Positions 8,833 through 18,033 of a stretch of 20,866 bases of DNA are shown here, piece after piece. A model generated the notes under the pieces. That model did no database searches. It worked only from the letters and a program-made list of their open reading frames with translations, and was not told where the DNA came from. Each line of letters opens with the position of its first letter. The first letter of the stretch is position 1. Both the position numbers and the translations under genes were made by a program. The DNA comes from Astrocystis sublimbata. Its lineage: Eukaryota; Ascomycota; Sordariomycetes; Xylariales; Xylariaceae. The DNA lies in the NCBI GenBank assembly GCA_022453515.1, contig JAJNNY010000155.1:1-20866 (forward strand), in the 5' to 3' direction.

Positions 8833-9346
8833 GGTTGCACGTGAGCATACACAGGGATGATTCAAGACACCGTGATAAGCCTGAAATATGCTCACGACGA
8901 CGGAGGACGCGCTGGTCATGGCGCTACTCAATCACAGTGGCAAAAGCACCCGTCTTGCTCGACCACTAACAGTGTACACGATTCCCAACTATGTTGTCCA
9001 AGCTGGTTTGATTCATCACGAAGCAGGAAAGGGTGGTCAAGACGTGGATCAACTGAATCCGTTAAGAATATATTTGATACAGATAATTAACAATTACAAA
9101 AACTGTTGCGTTCTTTTCACCCAAGGAAAGTCAATACCAGTATACTGGTTTGATAAAATAGGCTGAAAATTGGTGATGTTGATGATGACTCGTGGGGAAA
9201 GATCGGAGAGCCAGAGCACGGAGCGTATCATCTCTCCAGTAGGCATAAGCGTCCGGCACGTTAAAGAGAGAGAACAACCCCCCCCCCCCCGGGCCCCTTT
9301 CTCACACTCTACGGGACGCCTCAATCAACTGAATCAAAACTGCTAT
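8833..9346. other. Gene-free stretch with poly-C tract (unit 2)
   Basis: This is the inverted copy of about 1455-1963. The 36-codon ORF of units 1 and 3 is broken here (extra G near 8905, extra A near 8944), with further indels near 8840, 9090, 9150 and 9194 and one G-to-T difference near 9132. A run of 13 C at 9278-9290 corresponds to 12 G in units 1 and 3. No gene is supported. Confidence 0.5.
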
Positions 9347-9981
9347 CTATTGCAAAAACGCTGCTGGTTTAAGGTGACAGCTATTAGTTAGTATAGTCTC
9401 CAGAATAGTCACCCAAGCGCTAGCATTATTATAGTATTGACGAGGGCCACGCTTCGTAAGGGACAAGCTAATCACCTTGCCGTAAAGAGATTCAGCTTCT
9501 TGAAGACAATGTTCATCTATACTAGCAATAAATTCAGGCGATAGCGTGTGCCTATATCGAATATATTCATAGTGGTCGAAAACGCATTTAATTCTTTCTG
9601 GCAGGTCCACAGCGGCCCTGGCAGCCTCTAGGACCATTTGAGGCTTCGTCTTTATACTTGGGTGCCGTTCAAGAAATCGCTCAATCTAATGGCTCCCAAT
9701 TTTCTGGCTGCGCCCTTGGACCTTAAAAGTACGCTGAGCGAACTGAACAACTTCCCAGCGGTAAGGGTTTCGTCCAGTGCTTTCAGATTGGTGAATCTTG
9801 TTCTCGATCTTAGCCTCCCTGGCCCTCACTCCAGAACTTCAGAACTGTTGAAGAGGGCTGACCGAAGGACCTCAAAAGCCTTGGCGCTAGCCCTTAGGGA
9901 TTGACCGTTTTGGACAGCTGCAGTTGCAGAAGCAATATTCTGTTCAATCTCTTTTGTTGCGGACAAACTCCGACGTTGCAA
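9347..9981 (-). pseudogene. Fot1/pogo-type transposase relic, N-terminal half (unit 2)
   Basis: This is the inverted copy of 819-1454. It keeps the same in-frame TAG (complement of 9686-9688) at the Trp position of the CENP-B-like segment, so that stop predates the triplication. One further base is missing near 9828, which shifts the frame in the N-terminal segment. The region from FLERHPSIKTK to SAWVTILETI is unchanged. Confidence 0.72.
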
Positions 9982-10014
9982 TAGGATGACTCCGCTACCT
10001 CGTAAAATCGCAGA

Positions 10015-10236
10015 ATGAAGCAGGCTCTAGGCATCTACCCGAGTGAATGGAACATCACCATCACGTAGCATTATTATCCTTCGTGGCTGCTGACATGAAT
10101 GTCATGAATGGGCCTATTTACGATTTATTTGTCAAGTATCCGATTATAACCGGGACCCTCGCCCTACGGAACCGCCTCGTAAGAACTACAGCCTGCTTGT
10201 TCCACGTAACACAATGCGAGGACCCCGACGATGTAA
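10015..10236 (+). pseudogene. Hypothetical 73-aa ORF, frameshifted copy (unit 2)
   Basis: This is the inverted copy of 564-785. Single-base differences near 10063 (missing T), 10136 (missing A), 10158 (extra C) and 10221 (extra G) break the frame. The indels are spread through the ORF, so it shows no sign of coding constraint in this copy. Confidence 0.25.
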
Positions 10237-10496
10237 TCTTGATTATTGGCTGTCATGGAGTATGCATTGCAACAATGGCCCAGACGATGACTCCACTTTC
10301 GACGGCTGGTTCCTAGCCTGCCTTATCTTCAATAATTCACGCAAGTGTACCGGCCGGCAGGCAGAGCGGTGGCGAATGGCCTCTAGAAATAAAAGATTTG
10401 ACGATGGATATGCCATCCGCAACAAGAGGCGGTGTTCGATAGCCTGTTCTCCCTTTCCGATGCAACCGATAGCCACAACGCAATAAGAACGTACCA

Positions 10497-11355
10497 ATGG
10501 GTCACAAAGTGCTTTGTCTGCATGGCCTTGGCACCAATGGCGATGTGAGGCTCCCCGCATTGCCCATGATCGGTCATTATGTTGACAGATATCTCTTTCC
10601 TATAAGATAATGGAAGCACAAATAGGTTAGCGTCCATCTCACAACTTGCGACTTGCCAGAGCCAACAGTCGCTCCTGCACCAACAGCTTCAACTGACATG
10701 GAATTGTGGCTTTTCCTTTAAGCACCTCTTCGCTACTACCTAGGCCCTTTTCAAAATTGGGACTTCGAGTTTGTCGATGGCGAGTACGCGTGGCCCATCG
10801 CCAATCTGTCGCTGCAGTGTTGGGGTGCACCATATACTGGACTGTCTTATTATGACGGCACTCCACCAAGCGCCTTGTCGGCTATTGACAGCCTTGCTGC
10901 ACATCTGTGTCCAAAATGGCCCCTATGACTGCGTCATCGGCTTTTCCTTGGGGGCTGCTATGATTGCCCACACTGCTACTTAACCCTCAAATCGATGCCA
11001 AGGACAACCCAGAGTGGGCTGCTGCAAGGTCCAAGGTTCGATCCGTAGTATTTTTGTCCGGCACACTTCCTGTCGATCGCCAACAGCTAATGAAGGGTCA
11101 TATGGGCTGGATTAAACCCGATGAGGTCGGTCAGAACGGGGTTTGGAATCTCATGGACATACCAAGTGTTCATGCATGGAGTCCACGGGATGCATCGAAC
11201 GCTGGCGAGAGTCAATGTCTCAGAGAAATTGTGTGTAGCGCACACAAGGACTGAGATCGTACATGATGCAGGCCATGCGGTGCCAAGCTCATGGAAGTGC
11301 CGTAGCAAGTCTCGGCTTGTCTATCGGCACTATGTTAGCACAAATCGATTCTTAA
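10497..11355 (+). pseudogene. FSH1-family serine hydrolase, frameshifted copy (unit 2)
   Basis: This is the inverted copy of the gene intact at 13640-14492. Exon 1 (10497-10544) and the 19-nt exon 2 are unchanged. The large third exon has at least seven small indels compared with unit 3: near 10799, 10820, 10835 (two extra bases), 10911, 10967, 11229 and 11284, plus a C-to-A difference near 10982. As read it cannot make the enzyme, although GFSLGAAMIA with the nucleophile Ser can still be seen locally. The density of single-base indels suggests sequence error in this part of unit 2 as a real possibility. Confidence 0.75.
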
Positions 11356-11959
11356 AATTACCTAGGTACCCAGCACAAGTTATTTTAAGTCATGTACTTC
11401 AGAACGGTTGTCGAATACTTCGATGCTCTGCGTCATTGGAGTATTACTACTGTATGGTGCTATGTGACTCTTCACATACCATGTCAGCAGCCATCCAGCT
11501 GCCTAGCTCATGAAGAATCTGGCATACAGTAATTATGCTGCCCCCATTCCCCCAATGAGCTAGCTTCATACATATATACACCAACAGAGTATCGCCCCTG
11601 GACCAGGCTGTTTCTACTAGAGACACGCATGACGCCCAATTTATGGTGGGGTCTAAGGTTGATGGTGACACGTAAGTGAGAAGTACAGTATACGGTCAGG
11701 TACTTTTCGAGGGCATGTAACGAATACAGCACAGCGACATTAGGGCAAACTATACGTGCTCGTAGTGACCTGCAGGACACATATTGGGCATGTGTTATTC
11801 TATGTCTCAACTAATAAACATATTCACAGCGTAGATCCCAGTGATCTTTCAGTGGGTTGAAGTGTGCGTCCTAGCCAGTAAGTCCTACTTCGTGCTGGGA
11901 AAACTATGCATTGTAACTGAGAGGACCTGATAATTTATATATATATATAACGTATATGA
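11356..11959. other. Intergenic stretch without supportable gene (unit 2)
   Basis: This lies between the FSH1-type gene's 3' end and the terminal repeat of the transposase relic. ORFs of 74-100 codons occur on the minus strand, but the longest differs between units 2 and 3 because of a one-base indel near 11773, and the 74-codon one lacks an ATG. A (TA)n run lies at 11936-11949. I see no gene. Confidence 0.5.
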
Positions 11960-12490
11960 TAAGCGAGTGACCCACACAACCGAATGACCCATCTATACCT
12001 AACTAATACCATTACTACTATAATAATTCAACCACAACGCTTTATACAAACTCTCCTTTGTTAAGATTATTTTCTCTAGATGTATCTATATCGATTTCAT
12101 ATATGCGTGTATTATGACCGGTATTACCGCATCGTCTATAGCGCCGTTGCTTCGCCGAAGCCCCTCCGATAATAATATAGCTTTTATCTTCTTTTTCTTT
12201 TCCCTGCTTGTGAACCTTTTTTTGGACACAAGTTCTTGTCCTTTTTGTGAAATAAGTGACCCCCTTTAGCGGATATGTATCTTTTTAGCCCTACGGCGCT
12301 TGCTTAGGGTTTGATTAGCCTTGCGAAGGTCCTGGACCTCTGCTTGAAGTAATGCGATATAGTGCATTAATCCCTTCGCCCTTTTCGCAAGCTAGTCGAT
12401 TGATTAATAAATTAATATAAGCGAACTATTTTAATAATAAGCGATTCGATTTTTAATATATTAGGTCTGTAATATAGCTTTAATTAGGTT
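11960..12490 (-). pseudogene. Fot1/pogo-type transposase relic, C-terminus (unit 2)
   Basis: This is the inverted copy of 12504-13034. The reading frame from the junction to the stop at 12042-12044 encodes the same coiled-coil-like segment and degenerate zinc knuckle. A missing G near 12213 and one extra T near 12452 differ from unit 3. The element is cut by junction 2. Confidence 0.7.
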
Positions 12491-12503
12491 TTCTAAAACA
12501 TTT
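12491..12503. other. 13-nt asymmetric spacer of palindrome 2
   Basis: The bases ttctaaaacattt separate the two arms of the second palindrome. The arms begin with TAATTAGGTT on the left and AACCTAATTA on the right and extend about 7.1 kb each way. The spacer lies inside AT-rich transposase-relic DNA. Confidence 0.93.
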
Positions 12504-12952
12504 AACCTAATTAAAGCTATATTACAGACCTAATATATTAAAATCGAATCGCTTATTATTAAAATAGTTCGCTTATATTAATTTATTAATCAATCGACTA
12601 GCTTGCGAAAAGGGCGAAGGGATTAATGCACTATATCGCATTACTTCAAGCAGAGGTCCAGGACCTTCGCAAGGCTAATCAAACCCTAAGCAAGCGCCGT
12701 AGGGCTAAAAAGATACATATCCGCTAAAGGGGGTCACTTATTTCACAAAAAGGACAAGAACTTGTGTCCCAAAAAAAGGTTCACAAGCAGGGAAAAGAAA
12801 AAGAAGATAAAAGCTATATTATTATCGGAGGGGCTTCGGCGAAGCAACGGCGCTATAGACGATGCGGTAATACCGGTCATAATACACGCATATATGAAAT
12901 CGATATAGATACATCTAGAGAAAATAATCTTAACAAAGGAGAGTTTGTATAA
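12504..12952 (+). pseudogene. Fot1/pogo-type transposase relic, C-terminus (unit 3)
   Basis: A frame clearly coding from about 12599 to 12952, with stops TAG at 12599-12601 and TAA at 12725-12727, encodes the typical C-terminus of fungal Fot1-like transposases. First comes a helical segment LLQAEVQDLRKANQTLSKRRR, then a basic stretch, then a degenerate zinc knuckle YRRCGNTGHNTRIY. Relatives have C..CG..GHN.RTC; here both outer Cys are Tyr and Thr is Ile, which are TGT to TAT and ACA to ATA changes of RIP type. The N-terminal part is absent because the element is cut at the palindrome junction. It belongs to a different insertion from the relic at 15010-15645. Confidence 0.78.
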
Positions 12953-13003
12953 AGCGTTGTGGTTGAATTATTATAGTAGTAATGGTATTAGTTAGGTATA
13001 GAT

Positions 13004-13034
13004 GGGTCATTCGGTTGTGTGGGTCACTCGCTTA
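13004..13034. repeat. Possible transposon terminal repeat (unit 3)
   Basis: About 50 nt after the transposase stop there are two direct 10-mers, GGGTCATTCG and GGGTCACTCG, seven bases apart, followed by CTTATC, which contains a TA dinucleotide. Position and content suit the right inverted terminal repeat of a TA-target pogo/Fot1 element. The opposite terminus is not in the window, so this rests on position alone. The mirrored copy is 11960-11990. Confidence 0.4.
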
Positions 13035-13639
13035 TCATATACGTTATATATATATATAAATTATCAGGTCCTCTCAGTTACAATGCATAGTTTTCCCAGC
13101 ACGAAGTAGGACTTACTGGCTAGGACGCACACTTCAACCCACTGAAAGATCACTGGGATCTACGCTGTGAATATGTTTATTAGTTGAGACATAGAATAAC
13201 ACATGCCCAATATGTGTCCCTGCAGGTCACTACGAGCACGTATAGTTTGCCCTAATGTCGCTGTGCTGTATTCGTTACATGCCCTCGAAAAGTACCTGAC
13301 CGTATACTGTACTTCTCACTTACGTGTCACCATCAACCTTAGACCCCACCATAAATTGGGCGTCATGCGTGTCTCTAGTAGAAACAGCCTGGTCCAGGGG
13401 CGATACTCTGTTGGTGTATATATGTATGAAGCTAGCTCATTGGGGGAATGGGGGCAGCATAATTACTGTATGCCAGATTCTTCATGAGCTAGGCAGCTGG
13501 ATGGCTGCTGACATGGTATGTGAAGAGTCACATAGCACCATACAGTAGTAATACTCCAATGACGCAGAGCATCGAAGTATTCGACAACCGTTCTGAAGTA
13601 CATGACTTAAAATAACTTGTGCTGGGTACCTAGGTAATT
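13035..13639. other. Intergenic stretch without supportable gene (unit 3)
   Basis: It begins with a (TA)n run at 13045-13058 and continues to the stop of the FSH1-type gene. A 94-codon ATG-started ORF (13203-13487) and a 74-codon ORF without ATG (13324-13548) overlap in different frames. Neither shows domain features, and the former has a different N-terminus in unit 2 because of an indel. No gene is supported. Confidence 0.5.
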
Positions 13640-14492
13640 TTAAGAATCGATTTGTGCTAACATAGTGCCGATAGACAAGCCGAGACTTGCTACGGCACTT
13701 CCATGAGCTGGCACCGCATGGCCTGCATCATGTACGATCTCAGTCCTTGTGTGCGCTACACACATTTCTCTGAGACATTGACTCTCGCCAGCGTTCGATG
13801 CATCCCGTGGACTCCATGCATGAACACTTGGTATGTCCATGAGATTCCAAACCCCGTTCTGACCGACCTCATCGGGTTTAATCCAGCCCATATGACCCTT
13901 CATTAGCTGTTGGCGATCGACAGGAAGTGTGCCGGACAAAAATACTACGGATCGAACCTTGGACCTTGCAGCAGCCCACTCTGGGTTGTCCTTGGCATCG
14001 ATTTGAGGGGTAAGTAGCAGTGTGGCAATCATAGCAGCCCCCAAGGAAAAGCCGATGACGCAGTCATAGGGGCCATTTTGACACAGATGTGCAGCAAGGC
14101 TGTCAATAGCCGACAAGGCGCTTGGTGGAGTGCCGTCATAATAAGACAGTCCAGTATGGTGCACCCCAAACACTGCAGCGACAGATTGGTCGATGGGCCA
14201 CGCGTACTCGCCATCGACAAACTCGAAGTCCCAATTTTGAAAAGGGCCTAGGTAGTAGCGAAGAGGTGCTTAAAGGAAAAGCCACAATTCATGTCAGTTG
14301 AAGCTGTTGGTGCAGAGCGACTGTTGGCTCTGGCAAGTCGCAAGTTGTGAGATGGACGCTAACCTATTTGTGCTTCCATTATCTTATAGGAAAGAGATAT
14401 CTGTCAACATAATGACCGATCATGGGCAATGCGGGGAGCCTCACATCGCCATTGGTGCCAAGGCCATGCAGACAAAGCACTTTGTGACCCAT
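13640..14492 (-). CDS. FSH1-family serine hydrolase, 231 aa, three exons (unit 3, intact)
   Basis: This gene encodes a probable cytosolic serine hydrolase of the FSH1 family (alpha/beta fold; fungal relatives include esterases and release enzymes of polyketide clusters). Inferred exons are 14492-14445, 14382-14364 (only 19 nt) and 14268-13640; introns of 62 and 95 nt have GT donors and AG acceptors. Splicing joins LCLHGLGTNGD to IMEAQI and then APLRYYLG, exactly the family N-terminus, which supports the microexon. Further marks are FEFVDGEYAWP (residues 37-47), the nucleophile elbow GFSLG with Ser97, Asp178 in AWSPRD, and His206 in HDAGHAVP. The length of 231 residues is normal. The ATG lies in the context accaATGG. 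No targeting signal is seen and the substrate is unknown. It is the only complete, unbroken copy in the window. Confidence 0.87.
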
Positions 14493-14754
14493 TGGTACGT
14501 TCTTATTGCGTTGTGGCTATCGGTTGCATCGGAAAGGGAGAAACAGGCTATCGAACACCGCCTCTTGTTGCGGATGGCATATCCCATCGTCAAATCTTTT
14601 ATTTCTAGAGGCCATTCGCCACCGCTCTGCCTGCCGGCCGGTACACTTGCGTGAATTATTGAAGATAAGGCAGGCTAGGAACCAGCCGTCGAAAGTGGAG
14701 TCATCGTCTGGGCCATTGTTGCAATGCATACTCCATGACAGCCAATAATCAAGA
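14493..14754. promoter_or_regulatory. Region upstream of FSH1-type gene (unit 3)
   Basis: This is the copy of 302-563, identical as far as I can see. It should hold the promoter and leader of the intact serine hydrolase gene. No distinct element can be named. Confidence 0.3.
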
Positions 14755-14976
14755 TTACATCGTCGGGGTCTCGCATTGTGTTACGTGGAACAAGCAGGCT
14801 GTAGTTCTTACGAGGCGGTTCCGTAGGGCGAGGTCCCGGTTATAATCGGATACTTTGACAAATAAATCGTAAATAGGCCCATTCATGACATTCATGTCAG
14901 CAGCCACGAAGGATAATAATGCTACAGTGATGGTGATGTTCCATTCACTCGGGTAGATGCCTAGAGCCTGCTTCAT
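14755..14976 (-). CDS. Hypothetical 73-aa ORF (unit 3)
   Basis: This is the same ATG-started 73-codon ORF as at 564-785, with the same translation. No family is recognised. It lies between the transposase relic and the FSH1-type gene, on the same strand as the latter. Confidence 0.25.
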   Translation of the reverse strand: MKQALGIYPSEWNITITVALLSFVAADMNVMNGPIYDLFVKVSDYNRDLALRNRLVRTTACLFHVTQCETPTM

Positions 14977-15009
14977 TCTGCGATTTTACGAGGTAGCGGA
15001 GTCATCCTA

Positions 15010-15645
15010 TTGCAACGTCGGAGTTTGTCCGCAACAAAAGAGATTGAACAGAATATTGCTTCTGCAACTGCAGCTGTCCAAAACGGTCAATCCCTAAGGG
15101 CTAGCGCCAAGGCTTTTGAGGTCCTTCGGTCAGCCCTCTTCAACAGTTCTGAAGTTCTGGAGTTGAGGGCCAGGGAGGCTAAGATCGAGAACAAGATTCA
15201 CCAATCTGAAAGCACTGGACGAAACCCTTACCGCTGGGAAGTTGTTCAGTTCGCTCAGCGTACTTTTAAGGTCCAAGGGCGCAGCCAGAAAATTGGGAGC
15301 CATTAGATTGAGCGATTTCTTGAACGGCACCCAAGTATAAAGACGAAGCCTCAAATGGTCCTAGAGGCTGCCAGGGCCGCTGTGGACCTGCCAGAAAGAA
15401 TTAAATGCGTTTTCGACCACTATGAATATATTCGATATAGGCACACGCTATCGCCTGAATTTATTGCTAGTATAGATGAACATTGTCTTCAAGAAGCTGA
15501 ATCTCTTTACGGCAAGGTGATTAGCTTGTCCCTTACGAAGCGTGGCCCTCGTCAATACTATAATAATGCTAGCGCTTGGGTGACTATTCTGGAGACTATA
15601 CTAACTAATAGCTGTCACCTTAAACCAGCAGCGTTTTTGCAATAG
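15010..15645 (+). pseudogene. Fot1/pogo-type transposase relic, N-terminal half (unit 3)
   Basis: This is a copy of 819-1454 with the same reading. A psq-like helix-turn-helix segment is followed by TAG at 15304-15306 in place of the conserved Trp, then FLERHPSIKTK, the IDEH segment and SAWVTILETI, and the frame ends at 15645. The catalytic core after the first Asp region and the C-terminus are absent. The relic is inactive. Confidence 0.75.
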
Positions 15646-16020
15646 ATAGCAGTTTTGATTCAGTTGATTGAGGCGTCCCGTAGAGTGTGAGAAAGGGGCC
15701 CGGGGGGGGGGGGTTGTTCTCTCTCTTTAACGTGCCGGACGCTTATGCCTACTGGAGAGATGATACGCTCCGTGCTCTGGCTCTCCGATCTTTCCCACGA
15801 GTCATCATCAACATCACCAATTTTCAGCCTATTTTATCAACCAGTATACTGGTATTGCCTTTCCTTGGGTGAAAAGAACGCAACAGTTTTTGTAATTGTT
15901 TAATTATCTGTATCAAATATATTCTTAACGGATTCAGTTGATCCACGTCTTGACCACCCTTTCCTGCTTCGTGATGAATCAAACCAGCTTGGACAACATA
16001 GTTGGGAATCGTGTACACTG
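15646..16020. other. Gene-free stretch with poly-G tract (unit 3)
   Basis: This is a copy of 1455-1829 with a run of 12 G at 15702-15713 and the 12-nt palindrome CCAGTATACTGG at 15841-15852. No gene is seen. Confidence 0.5.
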
Positions 16021-16131
16021 TTAGTGGTCGAGCAAGACGGGTGCTTTGCCACTGTGATTGAGTAGCGCCATGACCAGCGCGTCTCCGTCGTCGTGAGCAT
16101 ATTTCAGGCTTATCACGGTGTCTTGAATCAT
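16021..16131 (-). CDS. Hypothetical 36-aa ORF downstream of membrane protein (unit 3)
   Basis: This is the same short ORF as at 1830-1940, unchanged. No family is recognised and it may be chance. Confidence 0.15.
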   Translation of the reverse strand: MIQDTVISLKYAHDDGDALVMALLNHSGKAPVLLDH

Positions 16132-16154
16132 CCCTGTGTATGCTCACTGCAACC

Positions 16155-17389
16155 TCAGTGTGCTACCTTGTAATCCGTCCGGACACGGATGGGGTCAAGA
16201 GGGCCCATACTGTGAGTCTCTCCATCTTGGCATGGCTCACAAAGCACTTCATGTGTGGCAAATCCGAGATGGGAAGCACAGTCGTCAAGACTTCCGTTCG
16301 CAGCTGGCCTGGTAGATCCACTCCCAATGGTCAGGAGTGGACCTCTGCTTTTGCTCGCGCCACTTGACAGGAGATACTTCTTGGCCGATAGTCGCTGGAA
16401 ACGCGGGCGGAAGAGACTGTATAGAACGGGTAGGCAGCCGCAAATGATGGACAGATACATTTCAACGTTGGTCCAAATCCCAGGAATTGTTATTGTATCT
16501 GCTCTGAGTTTTAGCTTATGAATAAAAGGACATGATACTAGTCTTACAAGTTGAATCATTGATATCAATTTTCTCAAGATAGACAATTCGCAAGATACTG
16601 GAAATGATAGTACTGGGCGACCTGTTAGCATGCTCCAAAGAAGAAATTGGTTATTTGGTTGATACTTACATCGCCCAAAAGAGACAAATGGAGAGAAGCA
16701 ATTTTCGATTGTGCTGCATGTGCAGATTCCACAATCTATATTGAGCGAAAGCCAGGATAGACAAGTCTAGTAAAATATTGATGACGGCTACAGCAATATA
16801 AAATGCGTTCGTGTCAATAGTTGTGTGAGGCAAAGAGAAGTCCCACTGGGCCTGAACTGGGTTATATGAGAATATGAGGCCGAAAACTGCAGACAACGTG
16901 GTGCCCACAATGAGGAAGAGCATGATTCTCATAAATATGAGAAATCGGGCATCAACCGAGAAAATGCGCCTGTAGAACAACAAGACAGATGTTCGTGACA
17001 ACCCAACGCTGACATTATACAATACTTCCGAGGGAAGAACGAGCTATGCAGGTGGCCGAGTCAGAGGAGACAAACACATGGAAATGCGCGGCTGCGACTT
17101 AGGGGGGCACTCACCTTTGCCCAGGTTGAAAGCTGTGCAAGACTATAAGTCTCAATATGGTAGCCTGCTGCGCCAATAGAAGGTATCGAGATGAGAATAT
17201 CTGTGATGAAGACTCCCCAGCTGAAGACATAGGCAAGATGGTCCAGTCGTCCCACCAGATCTCGTGGATACGACGACGCTGAATGAAACGAAGAATGACA
17301 CAGGGTGTGCAAAGAACAATGAAGACAGCCGTAATGATGTCATAGTTCCGATAGCCCACACTGACGTGGTTTGGGTGTGTGCTTGACAT
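16155..17389 (-). pseudogene. Fungal rhodopsin/PTH11-like 7-TM membrane protein, frame broken (unit 3)
   Basis: This is the third copy of the four-exon membrane-protein gene: exons 17389-17115, 17043-16670, 16621-16548 and 16501-16155. It shares the one-base break after WTIL (about 17234-17236) with the other copies. A private 3-nt net loss near 16685 changes LLLSIVFLFWAM to LLLSICLFWAM in a transmembrane helix and stays in frame. Apart from the shared break it could encode the whole seven-helix protein, including WTNVEMYLSIICGCLP and the polar tail. Confidence 0.72.
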
Positions 17390-18033
17390 GATGACGGGCT
17401 TTTGATTGCAGGGCGGGACGTAAGAAGGTGTTTGATGGGAGATGTGACAGAACAAAGGATGAACCATCAGAAGAATCACAGTGAGTATTATACAGTACTC
17501 TGTAATTAAAGTCTAGCCAATGAGGATTAGGGATAGAGCGTACCCATCAGGATGATCAAATCTTATTCAAATCTCATGGAAGCGGCAGGCTGGCGTTCCG
17601 AAGGGGCGAAGGATGAAATGGTATCATGCAAGAGGTAATATTGAATGTTACAACTCTTGTGCTAGCCATAGCCAGTCTGCAATGGGGGCGAAGGAATGCA
17701 CAACGGAATGTCTCAAGCCGTTGCCTCGAGAGCTGTTGGGTTGTATGCAGAAGCAGGCTGTGAGACTACAGACTGCATGTTATCTGCTACCAGTAACCAA
17801 TTGGAAGAGCTTGTGGTGAGACCTACCCCACCTCCATAAGCAGGCTTTCCCATTGACATCAGAATACATATATTCAGTTCAAAGAAGCCAGAAGCCACTT
17901 CATGCTGCTCCCAGCTGCCTTTGGATCTCATCTCTTCATCAGAGAAACTACATGCGACCTAGACTCCCTACTCACCTTAATCTCAAACACATCTTTGCAC
18001 TCAACCACGCAACATCAGTCATAGAAAGTATCA
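17390..18033. promoter_or_regulatory. Divergent promoter region with two deletions (unit 3)
   Basis: This corresponds to 3202-3857 but is 12 nt shorter. Seven bases are lost or rearranged near 17427, about 40 nt upstream of the membrane-protein ATG, and five bases near 17607 remove part of the duplicated GCGTTCCGAAGG element. The TATA-like run and CT-rich leader before the hydrolase are unchanged. Confidence 0.45.

Larger units (their letters stand above)
5400..12490 (-). repeat. Unit 2 of inverted triplication (complete, inverted)
   Basis: This is the middle, inverted copy. Its first 5.4 kb is the reverse complement of unit 1 (paired positions sum to about 10799) and its whole length is the reverse complement of unit 3 (positions sum to about 24994 near 12.5 kb). 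From about 8.7 to 11.3 kb it carries roughly two dozen single-base indels that the other copies lack, and these break several reading frames. Between 5.4 and 8.7 kb I found only three homopolymer-length differences from unit 1. Confidence 0.97.

Noticed and set aside
819..13034. The two transposase relics as halves of a single element
   Set aside because: In unit 3 the C-terminal half lies 2 kb upstream of the N-terminal half, in the same orientation, with an FSH1-type gene between them. The order is wrong for one element, so two insertions are simpler.
13203..13548. Overlapping 94- and 74-codon ORFs (and 11447-11810 in unit 2) as genes
   Set aside because: One lacks an ATG. The other changes its N-terminus between units through an indel. 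They overlap in different frames and have no recognisable features.
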